A stretch of 64,000 bases of DNA from Turritopsis dohrnii (taxonomy: Eukaryota; Cnidaria; Hydrozoa; Anthoathecata; Oceaniidae): contig BQMF02000500.1 of NCBI GenBank assembly GCA_027922465.2, positions 186,001 to 250,000 of the forward strand. The letters are read 5' to 3'. The translations under genes were made by a program, and so were the position numbers. Below, one piece after another: positions 24,505 to 34,671 of this stretch; the stretch's first letter is position 1; each line of letters begins with the position of its first letter. The notes beneath the pieces were generated by a model that worked only from the letters and a program-made list of their open reading frames with translations, was not told where the DNA came from and did not search any database.

Positions 24505-25097
24505 TTAAAAATAGATCACGTTTAGCTTTCTATTCATAAAATAGTTTTTTATAAAAGCGAACTTTTTTTAACGCAAAAATGCGATGAAACAAACGAAGAA
24601 AGTCAGGGGGGATGTATGTGTTTTCACCAAGTTTAAATTTTCTAACCAAGTTTCTACGTCATACGCATAATTCTGCATATTAATTAGTTTACCCAGTCTT
24701 TTTTGCGTTACAGATGTTCAACAAGATGAACGTTGTGTTTTGTAAAAAGCTTTTAAAAAAATTGTGTTATAGACAACATAAAGAAAATTAAAAAGTTTTT
24801 TTTTTCATTTTCGATGATAACTTGTTAGAATCTTTAATTCTTGAAATTTTGATTTTTTAGCGGACACTACCTTTAAGACTAGGTATTAAGATCAAAGTTC
24901 AGAATATCCTAAACAATTGCCAGTTCCATAATACGTGTCATACAGCAAGTGATTATTGCAATGCATGATGGTAGTTGTATGATATATTATGGAGATAATT
25001 GAATAACTGCGTGGTTAAACCAAGATAAAACAGCCTATAATATAATATTAGATTATATTTTTGCTCTTTTTTTGGTTTTAAATTGTAAAATACAAAT

Positions 25098-26444
25098 TTA
25101 CTTTTTGTTCATTTTGGGTTTTGAGCGATAACTTTTCAAAGATGATTTCAATCCAACTTTCCGTTTGGGTTTCTTGATTGATTTTCGGAAATCGATCATT
25201 TGTTTTTGATATTCCACAAAATCATCGTAATGTTCTGCTCTAACGAAAGTGTTTTCGTATATCGCAACCTTTTGTCTGTTCAAAGCTTGTTTTAAAGCGT
25301 GTAAGACAAGCACAGGTGACGAAGATGGACCGTCATACGATGCCTTAAAAAACTCCATGATATCACCAAAGGTGGAGCCATCACCGTACTCCTCCAACGC
25401 GTATTTGATAATCTTCACAAGTCTCGCTGATTTTTTATTGTGACCCGTTGGGACTGGTGGAGATGTTATTACCTTAGATTTCTTTGCTTTCATTAAAGTC
25501 TTGCGTTTTTTTGCTAATTTGATTAAAAGTTCAGCTTTTATTTGAGCTTGCTCTATTCTCTTTTGAAGCTTTTTATCAACTTTTTGTTTTCGTGGAGGAT
25601 GGTAAGGTGCTGGTGCTGGTGATGGTGTACAGCTAGCTCTGATATTCTCCTTTTGACCTCTTATATCTTTTCTTAAGCATGGTTGTCTTGGTTTCCCCTC
25701 TCGAAGAGCATTGACTTCTGTTTGCGTGTTATTCGTAGCTGTGGTGCAGCTGGAATTATCGGTTGATGTCTGACCGACTTGTTGTCTTTCTAAAAATAAC
25801 TTTCTTTGAACAGTTTTTATTCTCACTGAACGTCTTGTCACGTGATCTGTGCTCTTATTATCATTGGCTTCTTGTAGTTCATTTCTGCGATTGTTAATTG
25901 ACTTAAATCTCTTAACTTTTGGTTCAGTAACGAATTCTCTCGTTGTTGATTTGCATGAGTTTTGCTTTCGTTTAATGTTCGTTTTGACATCGATGTTTTT
26001 TTTATTTGTCTCAGCGGGTATCGGCTTGTGATTACGAAGTCTTCTTGTATTAGAAATCATTTTGTCACTTTCTACTTGTGGCTCCGAATTTCGTTTTGCG
26101 TCTGACTGTTTTTCTGTGAAATTGATTAATCGAACCCTACTCGAGTTGGGTTGCACATCGTCAGTCTGTTTGCAATTAGATCTCAACTGACGTGTTTGAT
26201 GTTTAATTTTCGTTTGGCTGACCTCGGAAACAATTTTTTCAATCTGCGATGTCATGGATTTATTACGAAGTTGACGAAAGTTCGATGTATCTTGAAATCT
26301 TGCAACTCTCGATTTATCTGATAATAACATCTTTCCATCGTCAGATTCATTTTTTTCTTGACAGCATATTTTTTGTCGCTTCGCTTTTGATGCAGTTTGC
26401 GTGTCAACTTGAAGTAATGTGATACGTTGATTTCGCAGACGCAT
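25098..26444 (-). CDS. Lys/Arg-rich nuclear protein with linker-histone-like domain
   Basis: A single 448-codon exon. The first 330 residues are low-complexity, basic and Ser/Thr/Asn-rich, with recurring R-x-L-R-(N/S) motifs (MRLRNQ, RQLRNK, RQLRSN, RRLRNH). Around 337-404 there is a compact helical domain (ARLVKIIKYALEEYGDGSTF...VLHALKQALNRQKV) whose spacing resembles the H1/H5 winged helix. The tail after 415 is Lys/Arg-rich (IKKPKRKV, KSYRSKPKMNKK). This is the layout of an extended linker histone or sperm chromatin protein that binds DNA in the nucleus. The H1 assignment is by pattern only and another winged helix is possible. The start is the first ATG of the open frame. It lies just right of the TTAA transposon but outside its termini. 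Confidence 0.6.
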   Translation of the reverse strand: MRLRNQRITLLQVDTQTASKAKRQKICCQEKNESDDGKMLLSDKSRVARFQDTSNFRQLRNKSMTSQIEKIVSEVSQTKIKHQTRQLRSNCKQTDDVQPNSSRVRLINFTEKQSDAKRNSEPQVESDKMISNTRRLRNHKPIPAETNKKNIDVKTNIKRKQNSCKSTTREFVTEPKVKRFKSINNRRNELQEANDNKSTDHVTRRSVRIKTVQRKLFLERQQVGQTSTDNSSCTTATNNTQTEVNALREGKPRQPCLRKDIRGQKENIRASCTPSPAPAPYHPPRKQKVDKKLQKRIEQAQIKAELLIKLAKKRKTLMKAKKSKVITSPPVPTGHNKKSARLVKIIKYALEEYGDGSTFGDIMEFFKASYDGPSSSPVLVLHALKQALNRQKVAIYENTFVRAEHYDDFVEYQKQMIDFRKSIKKPKRKVGLKSSLKSYRSKPKMNKK

Positions 26445-27568
26445 TGAGTGAATGTTCCTTTAATGATGACTTATGAGTATGGTGGAGTATGGTGGTGTTG
26501 GCATTTTGTGTGTACTTGCGTAACGTGTGTGCGTAGTAATGAATTGTGTGACGTCAAATTTAGTGATCTGAAGTTGTATTAAGGTTTCGTTCTTTCACCC
26601 AATCATCCGCCTGTTTTGCGCCCTCAGACATAAAATTTGAATTGAGGTGGATTTCCATTAAAAAGAATTTGACGAGATCAATGAAAATAATGAAATAACG
26701 ATGATATTCTATTTGATCCAACACCATCACGTGACTTGCAAAGCACGTTTTACTGAGCCCTATTGGCAACTCCGTATTTTCGCATAAGTAAGCAAAAGGT
26801 CTGCAAATTTTCATACAAAAGTGTTATTCGATTTTGTGAATCGAAAAAGTCGAAAAATGTGTCAAAGTACACACGATCATGCCGAAAAGTGATATTCGTG
26901 TATCAATGTGACATCTGACTTTATCGCTTGAGCATTACTGAATGAAAGGAAAACATTATTGTTGTCAGTGATGTTATTGAAGGGAAATTTGACGAAAATG
27001 GTTCAGGTTAAGCAATAAAAAAGCAGATGGTATTCATGAAAGGAAATGTCAAATTTACAGATTTGTTTGAAATCAGTAGGAATGTAAGTACAAACACAAT
27101 TTTTCAAGGTTCTTCAGTAACCTCTGATTAAGGAGTTGTTTATATGGAGGTGAGCTGGCTCGGATAGCCGTCATTTTATCTCGCCTTTATATTGAAGGGA
27201 AATGGCACACCTTATATTTTTGTAAATAGTATGCGCATGCTATGAAATTAGCCTGTTCAGCAGGGCTAGCCCGATTGTGGATGTTTATATGTCTATATAC
27301 GGACGGCGTCGTATATCGAAAAGGCAAGAAACGCTGGGTACGAGGTTGCACTGAAGCGAGATCTCGGTTGGATGGGCTGGCTTGTTTTTCATAAAAATAC
27401 ATTCCCAGTAAGCACAAAGACGTTGTTTCTATGTCGTATTACATCGTCGGTTGACGGTCGTTTAATGGTCACAATGGAAACAGCAAAACAACTTCGAATT
27501 TTCACGTCAAAACGACGATTAAAAATAACTAAAAATGACGTTGTACAAAAATGACGTTGTTGTGCGAT
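26445..27568. other. Intergenic interval with a degenerate foldback sequence
   Basis: An 84-codon minus-strand frame at 26560-26814 has no recognised family. From 27135 to about 27405 the sequence is a degenerate inverted repeat (GGAGTTGTTTATATGGAGGT... against ...GGGCTGGCTTGTTTTTCATA) and resembles 34430-34490, so it is probably a MITE. Confidence 0.35.
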
Positions 27569-28061
27569 GGTCATCATCATCATCATCATCATCATTAACA
27601 TTTTCGTATAATAAATACATTATGTAGTAACGGGCGTTAGGTTAGAATAGGCGTTTGCTACTCGCGACTACGCGCGCAATGTACTAATTGGCGTTTAACA
27701 ATCTCATTGGACACCACTGTTCCATGAAATTATTCCACGCCAACCTGTCCATTGCCAACTGAGCAGCATCCTCTCATTCCAATCTCATTCCTCTTATCAT
27801 ATCTTGCACCATTGAAATCCATGTGGATTTCTGTCTTCCTCTCGGCTTTTTCGTTGGCCTCAAGGAATGCTGAAGAGCGATCTTAGCTGGGACATCATCT
27901 AAGTGCGACGGTATTTGACCGAAAACAACGTTGCATTGACGTTGTAGCATGGTCAAATTGACGACGAAAGCTTACGACAACAAATGAAAAGTCAGTAGTG
28001 GGAATTGAGTCCTGACCTCTTGCATGAATTCTGAGAGCGATAACCACTACAATACGGCGAC
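27569..28061 (-). mobile_element. tRNA-SINE/LINE composite retroelement
   Basis: Read on the minus strand it starts with a degenerate tRNA-like head (about 28061-27991: GTCGCCGTATTGTAGTGGTTATC, here the A-box part, and a B-box-like GGACTCAATTCC). Next comes a frame (27956-27774) encoding KKPRGRQKSTWISMVQDM, the pattern found at the C-terminus of LINE reverse-transcriptase proteins. It ends in a (GAT)n-type tail, (CAT)9 on the plus strand at 27569-27595. This looks like a SINE that shares the coding 3' end of its partner LINE. Confidence 0.6.
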
Positions 28062-28369
28062 TTGACATGTGCTAATGTATTTGACTATTATTAAAATCAC
28101 CAACTTGATTTCGAGTAGGCTGAGATGAAAAAAAAACCCGAAATGACAAAATAAAAGAACAGATGCAATATAACTTTGCTTGCGTTTTAAAACATCGCTT
28201 TAAACTGCTTGCAGTGTACAGTTCACAAACTATCGTTATTCGTTTCTTTCTTAATCTTGGATTATATTAATTCATTCAGTCATTCTTCTATCCTTAGATC
28301 CAAAAGAACAGACATAATGGAAGACACATTTTTCATGGATTTCAAGATGATTATCTTACGAACTAAATA

Positions 28370-29958
28370 GACCTTTCCCGAATTTCTGTTTAAACGCCGT
28401 GTTATAGCCTAGCCACTAAGCTTCGCCTCTTTTTCAAACTCTTAATTACTTCTAATTATTCCACTGGGGAACTGAAAAAATGAGTAACTATTACTTACTG
28501 ACTAGCATGTAGCTTTAGCTTAAAATGCCCCCGCGCTCAAGCATTTCAATTTGTACACACAGCAAGCTATACATTGCAAGCTATACAACGGAAATAAAAA
28601 CAAATTTTTGTCCGAAAACAAATGTTTTGGTTTATTGTGGGCCTGGTAAGTGGCATACTTATATGCTTGAACATTTCGACAAAGCCAGTTTTTTAAGAAG
28701 CCTCGGAGAGCTGATCAACACTCACTCAAAATCGTTTTAGAACTGTCTCGCATTATGATCACAAGATGAGTAACATTGAGGCTCCAGTCATAACACTTGT
28801 AACTTTTAATGCATCGAAACAGGCATAAAATAACCCCCTTCATTCAAGGGTTGACATGATGGGTACTAGATGGTTGACATCAATTGAACTTCAGGACAAA
28901 CTCGATAATTGCGGTATTTCAAAACCACTTTGGAATATGCAAACTGAATAGATCTAAACTTAAACAGATGAAAATCTGCACAAAACTTTGTTAATTTTTG
29001 TTATCTCTTAGGCCTAAGTCACACTGATGCTAATATACCTTTTAAAAAGTGTAAATAAGGCTTAACAAGTAATATCAGAAAGTATTTGCTACAAACAAAA
29101 GAAATGTGTGAACTGAAACATGTATGTATTTTATAATCAGAATAAGATTTGTTAAAGAAATTATGTAAGAGCCAAAAGAAGGAAAAAAAACTTTTGCATA
29201 AAAAACATTAAAGCGAAAAATCCATTAGAAATTTGCGTTTCAAACTTTAATTCAAAATAAAAAATAGCTAACGTTTACATAAAAAAACAAAATATGAAAA
29301 GGTCTTATTGATCATGATCACAGTAGTGGAGGACAGTTAAAGAAGAAAAACATGACAAACAAGAATTTGTAATATGGCCTTCTTGCATACACAGAAATCC
29401 AATTAAAATGGCAAGTCCGCCAAAAATCAGTGCATTGAATAAAATTTATTGAATGAAAGATTTAGAGCTAAAACATATGCAAAAATAAAATATGGTTGGC
29501 AAAATTTCAGATTTCAAGCTGTGCTTCAAAATCCTTGTTGTTCACTTCACTACAACAACGCAAAAGTAATTATAAAAAATGTTAAAGTAATTTTAGCATA
29601 CGAACTTCCTGAATAACATAGTATAATATAATGATAAATTAGGAAAGAGATACGAAAAAACATTCTGTCTCCCACTTACAGTACCATGCTTTGAAACGGG
29701 AAAAAAGCAAAGTCAGCTAATATTTGTATACCACCGTGTAACGTCAACACGAAAGTTGGAAGATGATGAGGATGAAGAACAAAATCGGAAACTGACATTC
29801 GCCTATCTCGTGAAACTACTATGCCTCCTCGCTCGCTTACGCTCGCTGCGGGGGCAAAAACATTATGTAATTAGAAAAACAATGTAAAACATAGAAACGA
29901 GGCGAAACTTGACAACTAAGCATTAACTCGGCATTTAAACAGAAATTCGGGAAAGGTG
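28370..29958. mobile_element. TA-target foldback element, 1.6 kb
   Basis: Inverted repeats of about 60 bp (ACCTTTCCCGAATTTCTG... continuing to TTCGCCTC) with TA on both sides (28368-28369 and 29959-29960). The interior contains copy 2 of the dispersed 0.85-kb repeat (29031-29857). A 71-codon frame at 28525-28740 has no family features. Confidence 0.8.
29031..29857. repeat. Dispersed 0.85-kb repeat, copy 2
   Basis: The same sequence and ends as 2058-2936, in the same orientation, here inside the foldback element. Probably a nested insertion. No coding. Confidence 0.75.
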
Positions 29959-30164
29959 TATTGCATACAGAATGCCGGAATACAAGATGCAACGTTCTTT
30001 TGACATCGAAAGAGTAAATACATGAATTTAATAGCAGGATTAAGTTTCTGATGTCATGTTATTGTGGTAAAGTAGTCTCTGGCCATACTTTACTTACATA
30101 TAACCACATTTTATTATAATTCAAAATATTAAAATATTTACAAGTAAATTAAATAAGTTAGAAA

Positions 30165-30203
30165 ACTAAAAAAAAAAAAAAAGTATATATATATATATAG
30201 TAG
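30165..30203. repeat. Poly-A run and (TA)n
   Basis: About fifteen A followed by (TA)8. Simple sequence. Confidence 0.9.
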
Positions 30204-30347
30204 AAAAAGCTCTCTCAAAGGTATGACAGCAAAATTCAAAATCAAACTGAAAATACGCCTCAAAAGAATCTCGATTCTGACGTTTCACAAAGTATACGTA
30301 AAAAATGTATACACTACTATTGACTGCTAATACGACAAGAGTATGAA

Positions 30348-31106
30348 TCAGAGCCTGGCATCACTACATGCAAGATCAAAATCTTCAGTTACATCAGAAT
30401 TCATTTTGACAGAGCGAGAGCCCCTTAGACAGAGCAAAGTTGACCTCATGATCAGGAAAGATAACTTGCATCTTATCCAGGCCATCACTTGGTCATATCT
30501 CTGCCCAGTCTTCTGGGCAACTCTCTCCGCCAAGAACTTGTGGTAAACTGAACATTCTTCGCTCATTCCCCCGGTAATGGAGAAAACAAGTGGGGTGAAT
30601 GAGCCATGTTCATTGTTTAACACTCGTTCGTTGTATTTCCTTTTCTTTTCTGACTCATGTTTACTGTAAATAGCATTTAAAGGAGTGTTGATTTGAGACG
30701 GGGCATTTGTATTCGTCAGGCGCACATCAAAAAGTGCCGATTGTCCTGGGCGCCAGAAACTTCTTGCTCTAATGTCTAGCCTTGATTCATCATTTTCTAC
30801 AGGTAATAGTTTTGGTTCAATCTCAACGTCGTTGCATACTGTTTTCAATAGGTTGGCTTCAAAGTCTCTGACGTTGTTATGTCTGATGGATATGAAGCCA
30901 CCCTTTTTACATGACATTGCATGGTTTACATCAAAGACATTCCCACATGCACACTTAGATGGAAGGTTCTTCACATTTTGGTTGTACCTCAATGCAAGAG
31001 CGTCTTGAAATTCTTGTTTAGAAAGATTGAAACCCTGTTCTTTCAGTGGCAGCACAGTCAACCAGCTTGAAGCCCCCTTTTCACTGTTTTGTTCAATTGC
31101 ACAATT
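30348..31106 (-). pseudogene. Cys/His knuckle and REL endonuclease of the retrotransposon, frame-shifted
   Basis: The frame is open from 31106 and overlaps the RT frame by about 14 bp. It includes WLTVLPLKEQGF, CACGNVFDVNHAMSC, GGFISIRHNNVRDF and the PD-(D/E)xK-like series LDIRA...FDVRL...K. An in-frame ATG is absent near the start, confirming it is a continuation and not a separate gene. Confidence 0.75.
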
Positions 31107-33315
31107 CTAATTTATTGAGGTCGTTGTTGGCTAATATCTCCTCTTCTCTTCGATGCTGCTTAACTGTGGTAATCCTCTCTGCCCGAATACATTTCACTTC
31201 ATTCTTATCTGGAGTAACATCACTTTGGGCGATAATGGCAGCAACTAATGGGGCTGTGATGACTTTTGACGTTTCAAAATCGATGGAAGCATTATCAACT
31301 AGTTTGGGAATTCCAAGACCACCGCTCTTTATGGATCGTTTGAATAGTTCTCTTTCCTTCTCGGAGATGGTATTTCCAAGTAATGATGGTAAAAACATAT
31401 CAGTGATGATTGCATCTAGTGGTTTTAGATATTCCTGCATTCCATCGATAGTTCGCATGAAGTAGCTAAATTTGTGTACTTCCCCATGGGTAAAAGCTGC
31501 AAACGCAGCTTGTGGTTCTGTCAGAGCGATTGTTGATAGCTTTTTCATTTCGTTGCACCATTTGTCCACTTTTTCGGAAACACATTCATCACGAAACTTT
31601 TTACTTCCGATAGACGTACCCAGATGACGTTTGCCTGACGTTGTAAATTTAATCGAAGAGTCACTAAAGATATCAATTGCAGTTTTCTGTATCACCTCAG
31701 TTTTTGAAATAATCCACGACTTGCTTTCGTTTACATAATAACCACATTTTTGTCCTTCTTCAATTAAGATATCCCACCAACGCTTTAAAGGAGCGATTTT
31801 TCCAGCACCAGTGGCGTCATCAGCCAGCCATACCTGCTTAACCGCAGCCACTGATCGTAAGTGGTTCTGCAAAAGCACGGTACTAAGAGCATAAAATGGC
31901 ATGGCCAAGTTGTCCCCTTGCGTAGTACCTTCCTGTGATAGTATTTTTTTCCCTTCACTGATTATGAGCCGTGCTGGATTTCGGTACGTATTAATTAATA
32001 TTGTTGCGAATTGAGGACATAAATATTGAATGTTATGGAGAGCCACCTGTCTATTCAATGCATTGAATGCATTGCTAGCATCGACTAGAATATCGGCATC
32101 ACAGTCTTCGTGTTCAAAGATTTGTCGCATGGCGTGTATCGCGGCTTCAGCCCCGCTTTCTAAGCCTGTTGCCACTTGCAATGGTCCGGCAATTTCCTGA
32201 ATGTCATTTTTTAGAACCCAACCAACAGCTTTGCCAATTATTCGTCGAATAGTTTCTCCAATTCCGATGGGTCTGATACCTGGATTCTTGCTGAGCGGAA
32301 TTAGCTTGCAAGCAACGTAGGCTCCTAAAGACGAGGGATCAATGACTGTTGTTGCAATTTTCTTTGCCATCGTAGCGATGTTCTCACATAATGCCTGCCC
32401 TTCGTGTTTGTATTTCTTACTACAGAGAATTGTTTTGAATTGTTCTGCATCAAGTTTTGAGGGTCCGGCAGCACCTTTTGTTTGTCGTGCTGCTATACGT
32501 ATAAGATCGGCGTTGATGTTATCAAAGTAGAATCTTTCCACTTCTTGAATCGGACCTTGTAAGAGAGTCTCTTCCTGAGCAGGGGCAGGGGAAGGGTGCT
32601 TTTTCTTCAACTCTGTGATGGTTTCGGCGGTTGGTGGAAGGACACCATGTTCGTCGTCGTCAGATAAGATCTTGAGTGCAGCAGAGACTTTTCCTTCTAA
32701 CATAAGCTTAGCGAAAAGTTTTGACGTATCAGTTTTTGTGCGTCTTTTACTTGTGGTGATGCGTTTCTGAATAGTTCTGCCTTCTTTCAACAAAACGTTT
32801 ATTTTGCCCTCCTTCCATAGCTGTAATCGTTCTGAAAGTTTGGTGTTATGTTCCTTCGCTTTACTCTCCTTGGATGGTTTTTGGAGTAGTAAATTTGGAA
32901 TTAACATAAAAACTTTAAGGGCTATATGGTGTAATTTTGTGTCCCTGTTAAATTGGTCAATCCAAAAGGAAAGTTCCAGAATAAATGACTTTGCAGCTTT
33001 TCCAGCAGGCAGCATAAATAAGTTTTTCTTCCAGAAAATCGTCTCATTATAAGCACTGTCAATGAGGTCCACAAATTCGTTCCCGGGTATGTTATTTACA
33101 ACTGTACTAGATTGAAGTTTGTTGCCATTGGCATATGTTGGCAGATTTGCTGTTTGGTTTTTTGATTTGAATGTATTCTCATCGTTTTTATCAGTTAGTA
33201 TAAGAGGTAACGCGTCTGTTTCTAGAAAGAGATCGGTTTCCACACGTTGTTCAACCTCTTGTATCTCTGCGATGTTAATCGGGCAATTAGCTGAGTTGAC
33301 ACACGTCTCACATAA
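31093..33315 (-). pseudogene. Reverse transcriptase ORF of the retrotransposon
   Basis: Open from about 33315 down to the stop at 31093. Counting from the GTG at 33243 (716 codons), motif A is ILVDASNAFNALN near residue 385, the QGDNLAM motif is near 442, and the catalytic LADD box is at 473-476 (usually YADD or FADD). Upstream sequence in this frame still encodes CETCVNSANCP, so the true protein begins earlier, in the frame of the zinc finger. The last residues run in the wrong frame, and the endonuclease frame takes over at 31093-31106. Confidence 0.8.
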
Positions 33316-33413
33316 TTACGTTCTTTTCGCTTGCAATAAACATAATGTATATTACGTCCTTTGAGAGAGTCAAAAGCTCTCTTACAAATGTCACATGTAA
33401 AAACCATGTTCAT
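33222..33413 (-). pseudogene. N-terminal C2HC zinc finger of the retrotransposon, frame-shifted
   Basis: ATG at 33413, MNMVFTCDICKRAFDS then H and C, a finger of the type many LINE proteins use to bind target DNA. After about 33318 its frame gives unrelated residues while the RT frame gives CETCVNSANCP, so one frameshift lies there. Confidence 0.7.
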
Positions 33414-33939
33414 TCAACATGTAGTAAGAAGTGTTTGCAGAATTTTCTGAGACATGCGATAAATAATTTCTCAAGATACTTCCAAAAATACTTCATTCAC
33501 AAGCGTATAACTTTGTGGTAAGCTTCCTCAGGTATTTAAACAGCAATATAACATTTACGAATAATCCAAGCTAAGTAAACTACTCGGTTTTTCGTGATAA
33601 CAATTTTATTCTTACGCTCTTCAAAAACACGTCTTGCTTCTTCTTAAGTCAGATATATACTTGAATTTAATAGCATAAACACAAAATTACAATATATACC
33701 ACCCTAGTCACGGACATAAGCTTTCAACCATTGTAGGATTTTGGAATGTTTTTGTTTCAGGTCGCAATTATTTGCGACCAACCCCGACGTTTTCTTGACG
33801 TCGGCCAATGGTCGATTTTGGTTGCGACCGACCCCGACGTTTTCTTGATGTTAATAGTCGTTCTTGGTTGCGACGTTAGAACAACTATAAAACGTTGTAT
33901 TGACGTCGTTTATTAAGTGGGTTCGAATGAAAGCATGTA
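33414..33939. other. Intergenic, with a small palindromic cluster
   Basis: 33762-33780 reads GGTCGCAATTATTTGCGACC, a perfect 8-bp stem, followed by repeated CCCCGACGTTTTCTTGA. Probably an old foldback element. No gene. Confidence 0.45.
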
Positions 33940-34412
33940 CAGTGGAACCTCCTTAAAGCAGACACTTACAGGAACAGAGATTTTGACCGCTTTAGAGAGG
34001 TGTCCGCCTTGGAGAGGATTTGCTTATTTTGGCCAGAAAATCGAAAGAAATTCTACTCGTAAGTCGTGGACCTATAGGCATGCCTATATTACCCTTTGCT
34101 ATTGCCCATTTAGGTGCAAATCATTCATAAAATGAAATTTGACAAGAAAATAAACATATTGAAAATATTGTCAACAGATGCTTACAATAATAAAAAGAAA
34201 TAAAATACTGAATTTTGATGTACTTGTCAAAATGGTCGGTGTTTAGGGAGAATTGTCGTGCGGGACCTGGAAAAAATGTCCACTTTAAGGAGGTGTCTGC
34301 TTTAGACTGTCCGCTTTGGGGAACTTTTTTTATAAGAGTTTATTAAGAATTCATCCGGAACAAAATTTTTTGTCCGTCTTAAGGAGGTGTCCGCTTTAAG
34401 GAGGTTCCACTG
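33940..34412. mobile_element. Pogo/Tigger-like MITE
   Basis: Inverted ends CAGTGGAACCTCCTTAAAGC, perfect over 20 bp, flanked by TA (33938-33939 and 34413-34414). Internal copies of GGTGTCCGC-type motifs. The CAGTGGAACCTC start is typical of pogo-like mariners. A decayed relative is at 45068-45226. Confidence 0.9.
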
Positions 34413-34671
34413 TATTTCTTAATATAAGCGAGATCTCGGCTAAGTAAGCCAGCCCGTTTAACCGGCCCAGCTTGTCTCCATATAAACACCCCCTAACAGC
34501 ACTCGTCTGATAGTCACTCGAAACCTCAGCTACCGTCGTTCTAAAAAACAGAACTAACATAGCTTATCAAAACTCTTCTATCCACAGTGACAAGTTCATA
34601 TTCATTTTTCTCTCAAATATGTACAGTCTTTCTGCAAGATCTTTGTGTCGCACACAACCAAGTTAATAATT

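Larger units (their letters stand above)
20830..24872. mobile_element. TTAA-target, Kolobok-like DNA transposon with THAP and P2X7-tail-like genes
   Basis: The ends are near-perfect inverted repeats of about 28 bp (AGGTAGTGTCCGCTAAAAAA...), each flanked by TTAA (20826-20829 and 24873-24876). It carries a plus-strand THAP gene and a convergent minus-strand zinc-binding gene. TTAA duplication together with THAP fits the Kolobok superfamily. The THAP gene stops after its fourth exon with a donor leading nowhere, so the catalytic part is missing: the copy is internally deleted and non-autonomous. A Harbinger element splits the second gene. Confidence 0.85.
30348..33413 (-). mobile_element. Non-LTR retrotransposon with zinc finger, RT and restriction-like endonuclease
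   Basis: Read on the minus strand, three overlapping open frames form one protein. A C2HC finger (FTCDICKRAFDSLKGRN...) lies at 33413-33320. The central RT ORF at about 33315-31093 follows. A C-terminal part at about 31106-30348 has a Cys/His knuckle (CACG...HAMSC) and a restriction-like endonuclease (LDIRARSFW, ALFDVRLTN, SKHESEKKRKYNERV). The order finger, RT, knuckle, REL endonuclease is that of the R2/NeSL/Hero-type LINEs, which cut target DNA and prime reverse transcription in place. The exact clade is not resolved. Two frameshifts break this copy. UTR borders and target duplications could not be set. Confidence 0.8.

Noticed and set aside
27601..27770. CpG-rich promoter near GCGCGCGTAGTCGCGAG
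   Set aside because: It lies in the 3' part of the SINE/LINE composite and no gene starts there.
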